Origin: Ruminiclostridium sp.
GTDB lineage: Bacteria > Bacillota > Clostridia > Oscillospirales > Ruminococcaceae
Direction of reading: 5' to 3'
DNA length: 51,753 nt
Assembly (NCBI GenBank): GCA_017935365.1
Contig: JAGBHT010000026.1
Span: forward strand, 1 to 51,753
Below are positions 24,645 through 31,595 of the stretch, piece after piece; the first letter of the stretch is position 1, and every line of letters begins with the position of its first letter. Position numbers and translations under genes: made by a program. Under the pieces are notes generated by a model. The model made no database searches. It saw only the letters and a program-made list of their open reading frames with translations, and was not told where the DNA came from.

Positions 24645-25576
24645 AAGTCTTCGAGGTTGATATTCTCTACAACATCAGCAACTTCGGGCTGTGTTACCTC
24701 GCTATTACTTACAAGGTGCGGCTCTGCGGGCATTACGTCCGCTTCGGTTGCGATATTTTCAAAGCCGTCAGAACTACGCTGAAGAACGTTGTTATCGTGT
24801 TCAAGCGCTACTCTCAGCGGTTCTACTGCCATTCCGCCCCACTTGCTGATGAGCTGACGTATCATAGTCTTTTTCGCCATATCATCAAAGCTCTTGTACC
24901 AGAACGACGAGTATTTCCACATCTCGTTTGCCGGGATTTCGTTGTTTATCAGCTTTGCATACGCATCTTTGCTGAACGCAGGACTGTATTTGTCTGCATA
25001 CACAAGCATTTTATCCTTGCTCCAGTACAGCGTTTTTCTAAAGCCGTCAACGTACTCGAACATTGCGTAATATCCGATAGTATCCGTCTTATCGCGCTTT
25101 TCTTCGTTTTCGATGAAGCTTGCTTCAAATTCTTCCGTCAGCGGATCCCAACGTATCAGTTCACCGTCCTTGATTTCGTGGACGATGATTTTGCGGTACA
25201 TACCGCTACGAACAGCAAGCTGAATGTAGCCCTTGTAGCCAAGAACAAACTGTGCGTTGACGCATTCGGGCAAAATCAGATTACGATTACGGTCATACTT
25301 TGCTTTCTGCTTGAACGGCACGAGATAATACTGTCCGAGCTGTGGTGACGGCGAAAGATTAAGGCTTTCGCCGAGGAGTGCGCCTGCTACAATCGTAGAT
25401 GTTTCGCACTCCTGCAACTGCGGATTGACCGCTACCGCAGATGTGATTGACGCAATAAAGCGTTTTGCCCTTTCGGGATCGGCAAGCGTGTTGCGTATCA
25501 GATTCTGATACGTTGGTGTGCTTATCGCCACCGAAAATTTAGGCTTCTTCTCGACCGGTGTATTATAACTGCTCAT
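24641..25576 (-). CDS. recT: RecT family single-strand annealing protein
   Basis: 311 residues with clear RecT landmarks: RFIASITSAVAVNPQLQEC, GALLGESLNLSPSPQLGQYY, FVLGYKGYIQLAVRSGMYR, then WKYSSFWYKSFDDMAKKTMI and RQLISKWGG. It anneals complementary strands during phage recombination. It overlaps the upstream DUF1351 gene by 14 bases and the MBL gene by four, so the three are probably co-translated. Confidence 0.95.
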   Translation of the reverse strand: MSSYNTPVEKKPKFSVAISTPTYQNLIRNTLADPERAKRFIASITSAVAVNPQLQECETSTIVAGALLGESLNLSPSPQLGQYYLVPFKQKAKYDRNRNLILPECVNAQFVLGYKGYIQLAVRSGMYRKIIVHEIKDGELIRWDPLTEEFEASFIENEEKRDKTDTIGYYAMFEYVDGFRKTLYWSKDKMLVYADKYSPAFSKDAYAKLINNEIPANEMWKYSSFWYKSFDDMAKKTMIRQLISKWGGMAVEPLRVALEHDNNVLQRSSDGFENIATEADVMPAEPHLVSNSEVTQPEVADVVENINLEDL

Positions 25577-26426
25577 ACTTGTAACCTCCGTTTACCAAGA
25601 AATTCTTTAACGCTTTTATTTCTTCAAGCGTTCCATTAACAGCGAATGCAACACGGTACAGCTTTGCGGGCTGTTCCTGTGCTTCGGCAACAGTAGGCGG
25701 TGCAATCGCTTCCTGCTGTTCTTCGCCGTAACTTTCGACTGCCTCATCGACACGAGCCTCAGCCGCTTCATAGATTGTCTGCTGTTCCGCCTGCTGTCTG
25801 GTTCTCTCTGCTTCTTCTTCGATAGCCTTTTTGCGTTCAATCACCGTCTGAATGGAATACGCAACATTGACTGTCCGCTTGTATTCAACGAGGATTTCCG
25901 GCTGTAAGTCCTGAGGCTGAGTGCCGATAAGCTTCAGCTCGTCCGCTATTCTGTCAAGATATGCGGCAGCCTGCTCCCTAAGCTTTTTGGTGCTTGCTGA
26001 AAGCGTTACCGTGATACCGCTTTTTTCGTAGGGAACAAAGTCGATACCCAGACTTTCCGCATACTCGTCATAGTATGCTCTGATTTCCTTTTCCTTGTTA
26101 GCCTTGATTGCGTTTTCGACAATTGCAATACGTCCCTTGAGGATTGCATCCGTCTGCTTATAGATATTCGTTACGCATTCGGTATACACTTCCTCAAATC
26201 GCTCATACGGCGACATAACTGCACGCTTGACCTCTTTGCGCTTTTCTTCAAGCTCGCTGAAATCTTTGTTAAGATCTGCTCTGAGGCTTTTGATTGCCTT
26301 GACTGTAGCGTCGTTACAGTCAAGTGCTAAAACGTGCTGCGTCTTAGCGTCGATCTCAGCTTTGATAAGCTGTAATCTTTCTTCGATTATCGGCAACTGT
26401 TTAATTGTGATAATCTGACTTTCCAT
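25563..26426 (-). CDS. DUF1351-like protein
   Basis: ATG 26426 is preferred because the alternative GTG at 26438 lies inside the AGGAGG; 287 residues. Long helices dominate (LRADLNKDFSELEEKRKEVK, MSPYERFEEVYTECVTNIY), a glutamine/glutamate-rich linker follows near 205-250, and a C-terminal ferredoxin-like strand pattern (YRVAFAVNGTLEEIKALKNF) ends the protein. DUF1351 genes pair with RecT in many phages; their biochemical role is unknown. Confidence 0.8.
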   Translation of the reverse strand: MESQIITIKQLPIIEERLQLIKAEIDAKTQHVLALDCNDATVKAIKSLRADLNKDFSELEEKRKEVKRAVMSPYERFEEVYTECVTNIYKQTDAILKGRIAIVENAIKANKEKEIRAYYDEYAESLGIDFVPYEKSGITVTLSASTKKLREQAAAYLDRIADELKLIGTQPQDLQPEILVEYKRTVNVAYSIQTVIERKKAIEEEAERTRQQAEQQTIYEAAEARVDEAVESYGEEQQEAIAPPTVAEAQEQPAKLYRVAFAVNGTLEEIKALKNFLVNGGYKYEQL

Positions 26427-26652
26427 TATGTGTAGCACCTCCTAATGTTTCTGACATCATTCTGTCTATGACTATCTGTTCTGCGATTAGCATAACAGCA
26501 TAATCTATCGTTAATCTTGCTCCGCTCGCATCTCCTTCTCTTTCTACGATACGGAAGAGCTTCGCATGAGCTTTAGGCAACGCCACCCAGAACTCGCTGT
26601 CTGCAACAGCGCCTATTCTCAGCATTACCTGTGTTTTCAGCGACATCGCCAT
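26401..26652 (-). CDS. Small early phage protein (83 aa)
   Basis: MAMSLKTQVMLRIGAVADSE starts a helical protein with KAHAKLFRIVEREGDASGAR and DYAVMLIAEQIVIDRMM. AAAGGA precedes ATG 26652. It overlaps DUF1351 by 26 bases. No family is recognised; a small regulatory or recombination accessory is possible. Confidence 0.6.
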   Translation of the reverse strand: MAMSLKTQVMLRIGAVADSEFWVALPKAHAKLFRIVEREGDASGARLTIDYAVMLIAEQIVIDRMMSETLGGATHNGKSDYHN

Positions 26653-26743
26653 ATCTTGACATTCCTTTCCGAATGTGATATACTCATCACAGTAGCACTT
26701 TTATATTTATTTCTTTGGCTGTCCTTGTGACAGCCTTTTTCCT

Positions 26744-26989
26744 TTATACTGATTCTCTACCGACAACCTCATAGACCACTTTGTGTATGTTTGTCATACT
26801 GTAGCACGTTTCGCTTTGCGTATGTCCTTTTCTATGGAAGTGTGTTTCTGTCGCATCGAAAAGGTGTGCATTACAGCTTTCAAAAACAAACTCACACCAG
26901 TTGCCATAATCTCCGTACTCAGTACGGAAGATGTCGCCGGGCTTCATTTCTGCGGCTGTCTTGATGATAGGCTTCTCATATCTGATCAT
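26744..26989 (-). CDS. Small phage protein (81 aa)
   Basis: ATG 26989 follows GAGGAGGACGAAGACG, so this start is preferred over the upstream one. The product is beta-rich (MKPGDIFRTEYGDYGNWCEF, VFESCNAHLFDATETHFH) and ends HKVVYEVVG, with several histidines and cysteines. Unknown function. Its start is inside the 45-residue acidic gene. Confidence 0.6.
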   Translation of the reverse strand: MIRYEKPIIKTAAEMKPGDIFRTEYGDYGNWCEFVFESCNAHLFDATETHFHRKGHTQSETCYSMTNIHKVVYEVVGRESV

Positions 26990-27113
26990 CGTCTTCGTCC
27001 TCCTCGCCCTCACAGTCTGTTACATTGATATTGTTCACAATGCCGGCAAGTGCACAGGTGATCTTCATTACTTCTTCACAAGTAGTAACGGTTGTGCTAA
27101 CTTTAAATTTCAT
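26976..27113 (-). CDS. Small acidic phage protein (45 aa)
   Basis: ATG 27113 follows AAAGGACCAATAGA. The product MKFKVSTTVTTCEEVMKITC ends with the acidic CEGEEDEDDDQI. It overlaps the following gene by 14 bases. The acidic tail could mimic nucleic acid or bind a basic partner; that is a guess. Confidence 0.55.
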   Translation of the reverse strand: MKFKVSTTVTTCEEVMKITCALAGIVNNINVTDCEGEEDEDDDQI

Positions 27114-27126
27114 TCTATTGGTCCTT

Positions 27127-28176
27127 TCAAAATAATTTTAACTGTTCGTAATCCTGTCTCCAGTCAACTCCGATATAGTCGAGAACGTGTCCCCAGCCCT
27201 GATCATACATCCAGAATTTCCACTCTTTTGGATTGCTTTGATAAAGCCTATCAAATCTATGAGGCCTTTTTTCAAGTTGGATACCGAACCCACAAAACGA
27301 ACATCCGGTTCGTTGAGCCCCTGTCGTGAATAATGTTCCGTCGGCCTTACGCTCTATCGTACCGTATATTTCCGGAACGTGTACATTTAAATCAAGCGCA
27401 AGTTGCAGAATGTCCTGTCGAGTGAAAATTGCAAACGGTGCTGAACGAATAGTTGATGCTCCGAAGTAATTACAGCCGTTAATCATCAACGACTTTTGCC
27501 GTCTGCCTCCTTCGGAAGCCATAAGCCCCAAGAACGGCACGCTGTTATGTTTCTTAGCCCAGTCATCACAAGGCTTTTCCTTTAAAAAATAGCAACATTT
27601 TGAAGATACCTTGAAATCGGGCACCTTGTAATTAACGTTTTCAGTCTCGTTTTCATACCCTCCGAATAGTTCGAGCCAACGTTGCGATAATTTCATTCGG
27701 CTACCTGTGCGATTTCCGCCATATTCTCCTGTTTCGCCGGTTATGATGGCATGTCTGACTGTCTTATTTTGATCTGATGGGTTTTGAAGCAACTCAATTT
27801 TTGCCGCTATTTCTTTGCTAAGTATCGGATAGCCGAACTCTTTGATTACATCAACTTTTGACTTGTACGGTCGTATAACTTCAACACCAAGTTCTTTATG
27901 TACTCTCTGGATTGATACATCTTCAAGGCTCGAAGCGGATATGCCCGGCACAAAGAAGCCACAATAATCGTTTATGAACTTATAAAGAGTTATGCTGTCC
28001 AGTCCTCCAACTGAAACATGACAATTCAAATCACGCTTGCCGCACTCTTCTACAAACTCCTTCACCCGAGTGAATGCGTATCTGACCTTGAAATCGTACG
28101 GCTGTTTCATTTTGACGCGAAAATCGGCGATACGCTTGTCTGCGTTGATAGCGTCCATGCGCTCGATAACATTCAT
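27127..28176 (-). CDS. PAPS-reductase-like PP-loop ATPase
   Basis: 349 residues. The PP-loop is SVGGLDSITLY near residue 55 (usual form SGGxDS). Paired cysteines follow near 195 (SSKCCYF) and CSFCGFG near 300, which may hold a cluster or metal. Related phage proteins are annotated as PAPS reductase family and are distant kin of DndC. A role in nucleic acid modification or thiolation is plausible but unproven. It overlaps the zinc-finger gene by four bases in a tight operon. Confidence 0.8.
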   Translation of the reverse strand: MNVIERMDAINADKRIADFRVKMKQPYDFKVRYAFTRVKEFVEECGKRDLNCHVSVGGLDSITLYKFINDYCGFFVPGISASSLEDVSIQRVHKELGVEVIRPYKSKVDVIKEFGYPILSKEIAAKIELLQNPSDQNKTVRHAIITGETGEYGGNRTGSRMKLSQRWLELFGGYENETENVNYKVPDFKVSSKCCYFLKEKPCDDWAKKHNSVPFLGLMASEGGRRQKSLMINGCNYFGASTIRSAPFAIFTRQDILQLALDLNVHVPEIYGTIERKADGTLFTTGAQRTGCSFCGFGIQLEKRPHRFDRLYQSNPKEWKFWMYDQGWGHVLDYIGVDWRQDYEQLKLF

Positions 28177-28550
28177 CTGCTTTCCCTTTCCGCAATCTCG
28201 CTGTCTATCATCGTTTCATCGTATCCTCGGCTATGCAGAACATCTTTTGCCCACGGACGCAGTTCTTCGCTTTGGTATGCTCTTAACAGACAGTCAAGGC
28301 AGTATTTCTGACAGCCATTTGGCAGTACAGTGCCGCATGTTTTGCAATGGTATTTATTTTTATGCTGCTCCCGATACTTTTCGTTGCGTTTTCTTCTTTG
28401 CTCTCTTCTTGCTTCGGCGTGTGTCTTTTCATACCGCTTTTTGTATACAGTCTTCCGTTTAGCTCGGCAGTCATTACTACACAAGCAATACAGCGGATTT
28501 GCCGCTAAAAACGATTTTCCGCACACGATGCAGGTCTTTTTAAATTTCAT
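28173..28550 (-). CDS. Zinc-finger phage protein with two Cys clusters
   Basis: 125 residues. Cluster 1 is CIVCGKSF followed by CLCSNDCRAK. A basic helix rich in R, K and E fills residues 30-68. Cluster 2 is CKTCGTVL then YCLDCLLRAY. The layout suggests a nucleic-acid-binding zinc protein. It overlaps both neighbours by four bases, so it is translationally coupled to the PP-loop and truncated methyltransferase genes. Confidence 0.7.
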   Translation of the reverse strand: MKFKKTCIVCGKSFLAANPLYCLCSNDCRAKRKTVYKKRYEKTHAEARREQRRKRNEKYREQHKNKYHCKTCGTVLPNGCQKYCLDCLLRAYQSEELRPWAKDVLHSRGYDETMIDSEIAERESR

Positions 28551-28972
28551 TTCCGCCTCCGTTTCTTGTTTATCATCTGGTCTTTGATAAAATCACCGCA
28601 CACGATATTCCGCTCAAGTATCTGCGCTGCTATCAGTCCCGATATGGCAGGAGCTTTCGGATACTGCTTGATATACATGTCAAACAGTCGCCCTTTGGCT
28701 TCCTCAACGTTATCCTGCTGTATATCCACGCCATAAACGCTTTTCAAGGCTCTCAGACCGTCTTCCCAGTCTTTGCATAACTTAAACTTCCGCTCAAGGA
28801 TCTCGACAAGGAAGTTTCCCGTACCGCAAGCAGGCTCTAAAAACGTCGTTTCGACATTTACCCACATTTCTTCGGGAACGAGATCGCACATATCCTTGAC
28901 GATGTGTTTCGGCGTAAACACTTCTGCAAAATCCTTAACTCGCTGTTTACTTTTTATCAGCTTTTCTGACAT
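28547..28972 (-). CDS. Truncated N6-type methyltransferase (SAM-binding part only)
   Basis: ATG 28972 follows AAAGGAGCAAGCA; 141 residues. The sequence has KDFAEVFTPKHIVKDMCDLV and motif I FLEPACGTGNFLVEIL, as in N6-adenine methyltransferases. It ends shortly after ERNIVCGDFIKD and lacks the catalytic (D/N)PPY motif seen in full enzymes. Intact neighbours and overlaps suggest this short form is maintained, not freshly broken. It may be a decoy or partner; inference. Confidence 0.75.
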   Translation of the reverse strand: MSEKLIKSKQRVKDFAEVFTPKHIVKDMCDLVPEEMWVNVETTFLEPACGTGNFLVEILERKFKLCKDWEDGLRALKSVYGVDIQQDNVEEAKGRLFDMYIKQYPKAPAISGLIAAQILERNIVCGDFIKDQMINKKRRRK

Positions 28973-29351
28973 TGCTTGCTCCTTTCTCTGCGGCGGCGAG
29001 AATACTGTCGTAAAGATCTTCCGCATATCCCTTAATAGTTTCATCGTCCGGACATTCGTCACGAGCGTCTTTTAACATCGCCGTTATCCGCCGCATTACC
29101 ATAGCTTTTTGCTTGCTGTTAAACAGCTTGTACTTGCATTTTTCACGGTTTGAGCGATTCCACTCTTTATATGCGGGTGTCTTTAGTGTGTACGGATTTG
29201 TCTGTTTCCCGCACTTGTCACAACGTACCGCAAAATGTATTCTTGGCTCGCACCCCCAACGTTTGCACCTCTCACACTCTTCTTCGGGTGGGACTGCCAC
29301 AACCGTAAGACCAGTACCACCGCAGATGCACGGTAACAGTTTATCTGCCAT
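28947..29351 (-). CDS. Lar-like zinc-ribbon protein (restriction alleviation type)
   Basis: 134 residues. The N-terminal zinc ribbon LLPCICGGTGLTV with CERCKRWGC, RCDKCGKQT and the following YKEWNR is the Lar-like layout; Rac prophage Lar relieves type I restriction. The C-terminal half is helical and basic (KQKAMVMRRITAMLKDAR). It overlaps the truncated methyltransferase by 26 bases. A role against host restriction is inferred from family and context. Confidence 0.7.
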   Translation of the reverse strand: MADKLLPCICGGTGLTVVAVPPEEECERCKRWGCEPRIHFAVRCDKCGKQTNPYTLKTPAYKEWNRSNREKCKYKLFNSKQKAMVMRRITAMLKDARDECPDDETIKGYAEDLYDSILAAAEKGASNVRKADKK

Positions 29352-29604
29352 CGCTGTGCTCCTTCCTGAGCCGTAACATCGCCAGTGTACCCCTGTACCA
29401 CTCTTTGAGGAGCAGTCCCATCAGATACCACACTGTCACTGTCAGCCCCGCTATGACTATCCATTCGCCGCCTACGGCGAGATATCCGCGCTCTTCGTAT
29501 GCCGCGTTAACAAACAGCAGAGCTGTTATGTTGCACGCAAGAGCTGTTACTATTGCCTGCACTGCTCGTGCGAGTATGTACAGGATAACTTGTTTCTTCA
29601 TCAT
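29341..29604 (-). CDS. Small two-helix membrane protein
   Basis: 87 residues with two hydrophobic segments: about 8-32 (LYILARAVQAIVTALACNIT) and about 45-68 (EWIVIAGLTVTVWYLMGLLL). The C-terminal tail is basic. Overlaps both neighbours. It might be a superinfection or membrane-associated early protein; no family is recognised. Confidence 0.65.
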   Translation of the reverse strand: MMKKQVILYILARAVQAIVTALACNITALLFVNAAYEERGYLAVGGEWIVIAGLTVTVWYLMGLLLKEWYRGTLAMLRLRKEHSDGR

Positions 29605-29807
29605 GCTTGTCCCTCCATGTAATTTCTCAGCACCGATTTCTCAACGAACCAATACTTCCCTACCTTCTTTGCACCGGGTATCTTGCCCAGTCTACAGTAC
29701 CTTGTGACTTCAGGTATCGTGATACCCATAAGCCCTGCAAGATACTCCTGCGACAGCATCACGGGCAAGAAGTCCCAGTTGCGTACTTGCGTCTTAATGC
29801 TTGCCAT
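29601..29807 (-). CDS. Excisionase-like HTH protein
   Basis: 68 residues. LSQEYLAGLMGITIPEVTRY and CRLGKIPGAKKVGKYWFVEK form the winged-helix of the excisionase / HTH_17 group. It could be the recombination directionality factor for the integrase at 33264, or an early regulator. It is in the lytic operon about 3.5 kb from int, which fits expression only on induction. Confidence 0.75.
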   Translation of the reverse strand: MASIKTQVRNWDFLPVMLSQEYLAGLMGITIPEVTRYCRLGKIPGAKKVGKYWFVEKSVLRNYMEGQA

Positions 29808-29834
29808 TATGTACCTCTTTTTCCTTGCGTCTTA

Positions 29835-29993
29835 CTACGCTGTCTTGTCCTTTGCCTTATCGCCGTATGCCATTGATATGGCAAGCAGCTGCGCCGCTGT
29901 TGCATTTATCAGTGCGGCGGCAAGCTTTTTCTCGTGTTCCGGGAGCTTCTCATAAAGCTCTGTTGCGATTTTTACATCATCATTTTTCGGCAT
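29835..29993 (-). CDS. Small helical early protein (52 aa)
   Basis: ATG 29993 follows AAAGGAGTGGATAAT. The product MPKNDDVKIATELYEKLPE and NATAAQLLAISMAYGD is helical. The protein begins divergently from the plus-strand promoter at 30006. Unknown function. Confidence 0.6.
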   Translation of the reverse strand: MPKNDDVKIATELYEKLPEHEKKLAAALINATAAQLLAISMAYGDKAKDKTA

Positions 29994-30005
29994 ATTATCC
30001 ACTCC

Positions 30006-30034
30006 TTTACATTGTTTTCTCACTGTGGTATAAT
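30006..30034 (+). promoter_or_regulatory. SigA-type promoter, small gene 1
   Basis: TTTACA, 17-bp spacer, TATAAT, then AAAGGAGGTGATTATT before ATG 30058; a short leader of about 15-20 bases. Confidence 0.7.
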
Positions 30035-30057
30035 CACCTTTAAAGGAGGTGATTATT

Positions 30058-30240
30058 ATGACGTGTCCATTTGCTTCTGCCGATAAGACGCCAGCTCCAT
30101 GTCATGTAAGTTGTGCACTTAAAGTAGGCAATAAATGTGCTTTTACTATACTTGCTGAAGCAGAGCTTGCAAAAGCAGTGCAGCTAAAGAGCGATAAGCA
30201 CATTAGCAATATTGCACATAGCGTTGCTGATAAGGATTAA
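30058..30240 (+). CDS. Small Cys-containing protein, plus strand (60 aa)
   Basis: ATG 30058 has AAAGGAGG upstream. MTCPFASADKTPAPCHVSCA with KCAF gives four cysteines in the first half; the rest is helical. It shares the C-P-F start and spaced cysteines with the product at 30398, so the two are probably distant paralogues. Its 3' end overlaps the minus gene 30184-30321. It runs against the lytic operon. Function unknown. Confidence 0.6.
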   Translation: MTCPFASADKTPAPCHVSCALKVGNKCAFTILAEAELAKAVQLKSDKHISNIAHSVADKD

Positions 30241-30321
30241 ATCGTCAAGCGCTACGCATTCATCGCTTTTCTTCGCAAGCAGTTCCAGCTGTTTGCGAAG
30301 AATTTCTTTTTCATTTGCCAT
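30184..30321 (-). CDS. Small helical protein, minus strand (45 aa)
   Basis: ATG 30321 follows AGGTGAGAAAA. MANEKEILRKQLELLAKKSD is a charged helix, then SNAMCNIANVLIAL. It overlaps the plus-strand gene by 57 bases tail to tail. Unknown; helical form and convergent partner recur in the next two pairs. Confidence 0.5.
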   Translation of the reverse strand: MANEKEILRKQLELLAKKSDECVALDDLILISNAMCNIANVLIAL

Positions 30322-30336
30322 TTTTCTCACCTCACC

Positions 30337-30365
30337 TTGCTTTATCTACCTTTCAATGATATAAT
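30337..30365 (+). promoter_or_regulatory. SigA-type promoter, small gene 2
   Basis: TTGCTT, 17-bp spacer, TATAAT. The -10 overlaps an inverted repeat GATATAATGTTAATATC that could serve both strands. Confidence 0.6.
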
Positions 30366-30397
30366 GTTAATATCTTATATGGAAAGGAGTGACTGAT

Positions 30398-30577
30398 TTG
30401 AATACATTTTGCCCGTTTCTCAAAGATGCCTGTCGCACTGACTGCGTGTTCAGAGTTCGTGAAACATCAGCAGATGAAGAAACTATAACAGTTTGCCGAC
30501 TGGTTTCTTCTGCCGCAGTAAATTCCGAACTATGCGACATAATCATCAAAGAGAAGAACTCAGAAAACGAGCGGTAA
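30398..30577 (+). CDS. Small Cys-containing protein, plus strand (59 aa)
   Basis: TTG 30398 lies eight bases after AAAGGAG; the GTG at 30389 is too close to the ribosome site. NTFCPFLKDACRTDC and TVCRLVSSAAVN place cysteines as in the product of 30058. Overlaps minus gene 30546-30737 by 32 bases. Function unknown. Confidence 0.55.
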   Translation: MNTFCPFLKDACRTDCVFRVRETSADEETITVCRLVSSAAVNSELCDIIIKEKNSENER

Positions 30578-30737
30578 AATCCGCTAAGTAATCTTCTTCC
30601 GGCACCGTTGCTCTTTTGCGGAGTATCTTTGAGCAAAAACTCAAGATTTCTTCCGCTTCTGCAACGGTGCATTTGTTTTCAGCAAGAATATTTAGTATTG
30701 CCGCCGATGTCTTAACATTTTTCTCTGTTACGGTCAT
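30546..30737 (-). CDS. Small helical protein, minus strand (63 aa)
   Basis: ATG 30737 follows AAAGGTGGTGAAAAC. MTVTEKNVKTSAAILNIL and CTVAEAEEILSFCSKILRK look like an HTH-like or three-helix domain. It is the convergent partner of the plus gene at 30398. Unknown function. Confidence 0.6.
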   Translation of the reverse strand: MTVTEKNVKTSAAILNILAENKCTVAEAEEILSFCSKILRKRATVPEEDYLADFTARFLSSSL

Positions 30738-30759
30738 GTTTTCACCACCTTTCGTATTA

Positions 30760-30788
30760 TTGAAAAAATATTGCTTTCGTGATATAAT
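30760..30788 (+). promoter_or_regulatory. SigA-type promoter, small gene 3
   Basis: TTGAAA, 17-bp spacer, TATAAT, then GAGGAGGTGATTATT before ATG 30813. The block around the ribosome site is nearly the same as for the gene at 30058. Confidence 0.72.
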
Positions 30789-30812
30789 CACCGTAGAGAG
30801 GAGGTGATTATT

Positions 30813-31004
30813 ATGACAGTTTCTCAGCTCGACACTAATCTTGAAAAGATACTTAATGATTTTTCTGAAGAAATCCGCTCAAATTATCACGACGGCTCAA
30901 CAGAGCCGATTACCGAGCACGATATCAACGAGTTTGCACGACAAACTTTCTATGCAATGAACGAATTTCGCAAAGAAATTGTAAAGTATCTTAACGAACA
31001 TTAG
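30813..31004 (+). CDS. Small acidic helical protein, plus strand (63 aa)
   Basis: MTVSQLDTNLEKILNDFSEE leads into EHDINEFARQTFYAMNEFRK; acidic, helical, no cysteines. It has its own promoter and an intrinsic terminator. It runs against the lytic transcript. Function unknown; could be a lysogenic regulator or anti-phage peptide. Confidence 0.62.
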   Translation: MTVSQLDTNLEKILNDFSEEIRSNYHDGSTEPITEHDINEFARQTFYAMNEFRKEIVKYLNEH

Positions 31005-31010
31005 TCTCCC

Positions 31011-31050
31011 GACCGGTTCTGTGTTGCTGCACAGTTCCGGTCATTTTCTT
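31011..31050 (+). terminator. Intrinsic terminator of the gene at 30813
   Basis: Long stem GACCGG-tt-CTGTG with CACAG-tt-CCGGTC and a 6-base loop, then ATTTTCTT. It overlaps the stop region of the minus gene 31041-31220. Confidence 0.75.
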
Positions 31051-31220
31051 GCTTTCAGGTCACTGATATCGTGTTCTATAAGTTCCGCAAATTTCGGAAA
31101 ATCAACTTTTCCGTAATAGAATGTCATTGCTTGCGACTGACTTTGAAGAATGCGGACGCGTGCCTCAAGCGACGATATCTGTTCTTTTATTTCGTGGTAA
31201 CGCTTTTTCGATATAAACAT
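31041..31220 (-). CDS. Small coiled-coil protein, minus strand (59 aa)
   Basis: ATG 31220 follows AAAGGAGGTGAAAA. MFISKKRYHEIKEQISSLE and VRILQSQSQAM form a coiled coil; the end is FAELIEHDISDLKARK. It follows the Cro-like gene in the lytic direction. Unknown function. Confidence 0.6.
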   Translation of the reverse strand: MFISKKRYHEIKEQISSLEARVRILQSQSQAMTFYYGKVDFPKFAELIEHDISDLKARK

Positions 31221-31245
31221 TTTTCACCTCCTTTGGTTGTTGCGG

Positions 31246-31262
31246 TTACGCTTAAAGCGTAA
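31246..31262. promoter_or_regulatory. Operator site O3
   Basis: TTACGCTTAAAGCGTAA, a perfect palindrome at the end of the Cro-like gene. Same consensus as O1 and O2. Confidence 0.7.
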
Positions 31263-31455
31263 TTTTTGAGCAAAAAGAAATGTCATCGTAACGTACACGG
31301 TATGTATCAGTAATAGCCGGGATATACTTAGTCGATGGATACGCTTTACCGCTTTCCCACTTTGAGAGCGTTGTTTTGCTCACGCCTATCAGTTTCGCCG
31401 CTACTTTTTGATTATATCCCGCATTTACTCTTGCCGCTTTTAAAGATATAGACAT
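31252..31455 (-). CDS. HTH regulator of the lytic side (Cro-like)
   Basis: 67 residues, XRE-type HTH: SLKAARVNAGYNQKVAAKLI then GVSKTTLSKWESGKAYPS. GAGGTGATAATACA precedes ATG 31455. It is first on the minus strand, the lytic direction, and its promoter carries the palindromic operators, so it probably regulates itself and the early operon. Whether it is repressor or Cro cannot be decided from sequence alone; small size and position favour Cro. Confidence 0.78.
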   Translation of the reverse strand: MSISLKAARVNAGYNQKVAAKLIGVSKTTLSKWESGKAYPSTKYIPAITDTYRVRYDDISFCSKITL

Positions 31456-31477
31456 TGTATTATCACCTCACTTTCTT

Positions 31478-31494
31478 TTACGCTTTTGGCGTAA
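31478..31494. promoter_or_regulatory. Operator site O1
   Basis: TTACGCTTTTGGCGTAA, just downstream of the minus-strand -10; inverted arms TTACGC/GCGTAA. Confidence 0.7.
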
Positions 31495-31498
31495 TTTA

Positions 31499-31527
31499 AT
31501 AATATCACGCTTTAAGCGTAATGTCAA
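31499..31527 (-). promoter_or_regulatory. Lytic early promoter (minus strand)
   Basis: TTGACA (31522-31527 complement), 17-bp spacer, TATTAT (31499-31504 complement). The spacer is exactly operator O2, so a bound regulator would block RNA polymerase. Confidence 0.8.
31505..31521. promoter_or_regulatory. Operator site O2
   Basis: TCACGCTTTAAGCGTAA, fills the spacer of the minus-strand promoter. Centre-to-centre distance to O1 is 27 bp. Confidence 0.72.
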
Positions 31528-31547
31528 GGTCTTTTTTTCAATTTTTG

Positions 31548-31576
31548 TTGACTTTTTTTCATTTTTAGTGTAATAT
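31548..31576 (+). promoter_or_regulatory. Promoter of the lysogenic-side regulator
   Basis: TTGACT, 17-bp spacer, TAATAT, then GAAGGAGG before ATG 31596. No TTACGC palindrome lies inside it. Confidence 0.65.
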
Positions 31577-31595
31577 ATAAGAAGGAGGCGATATT

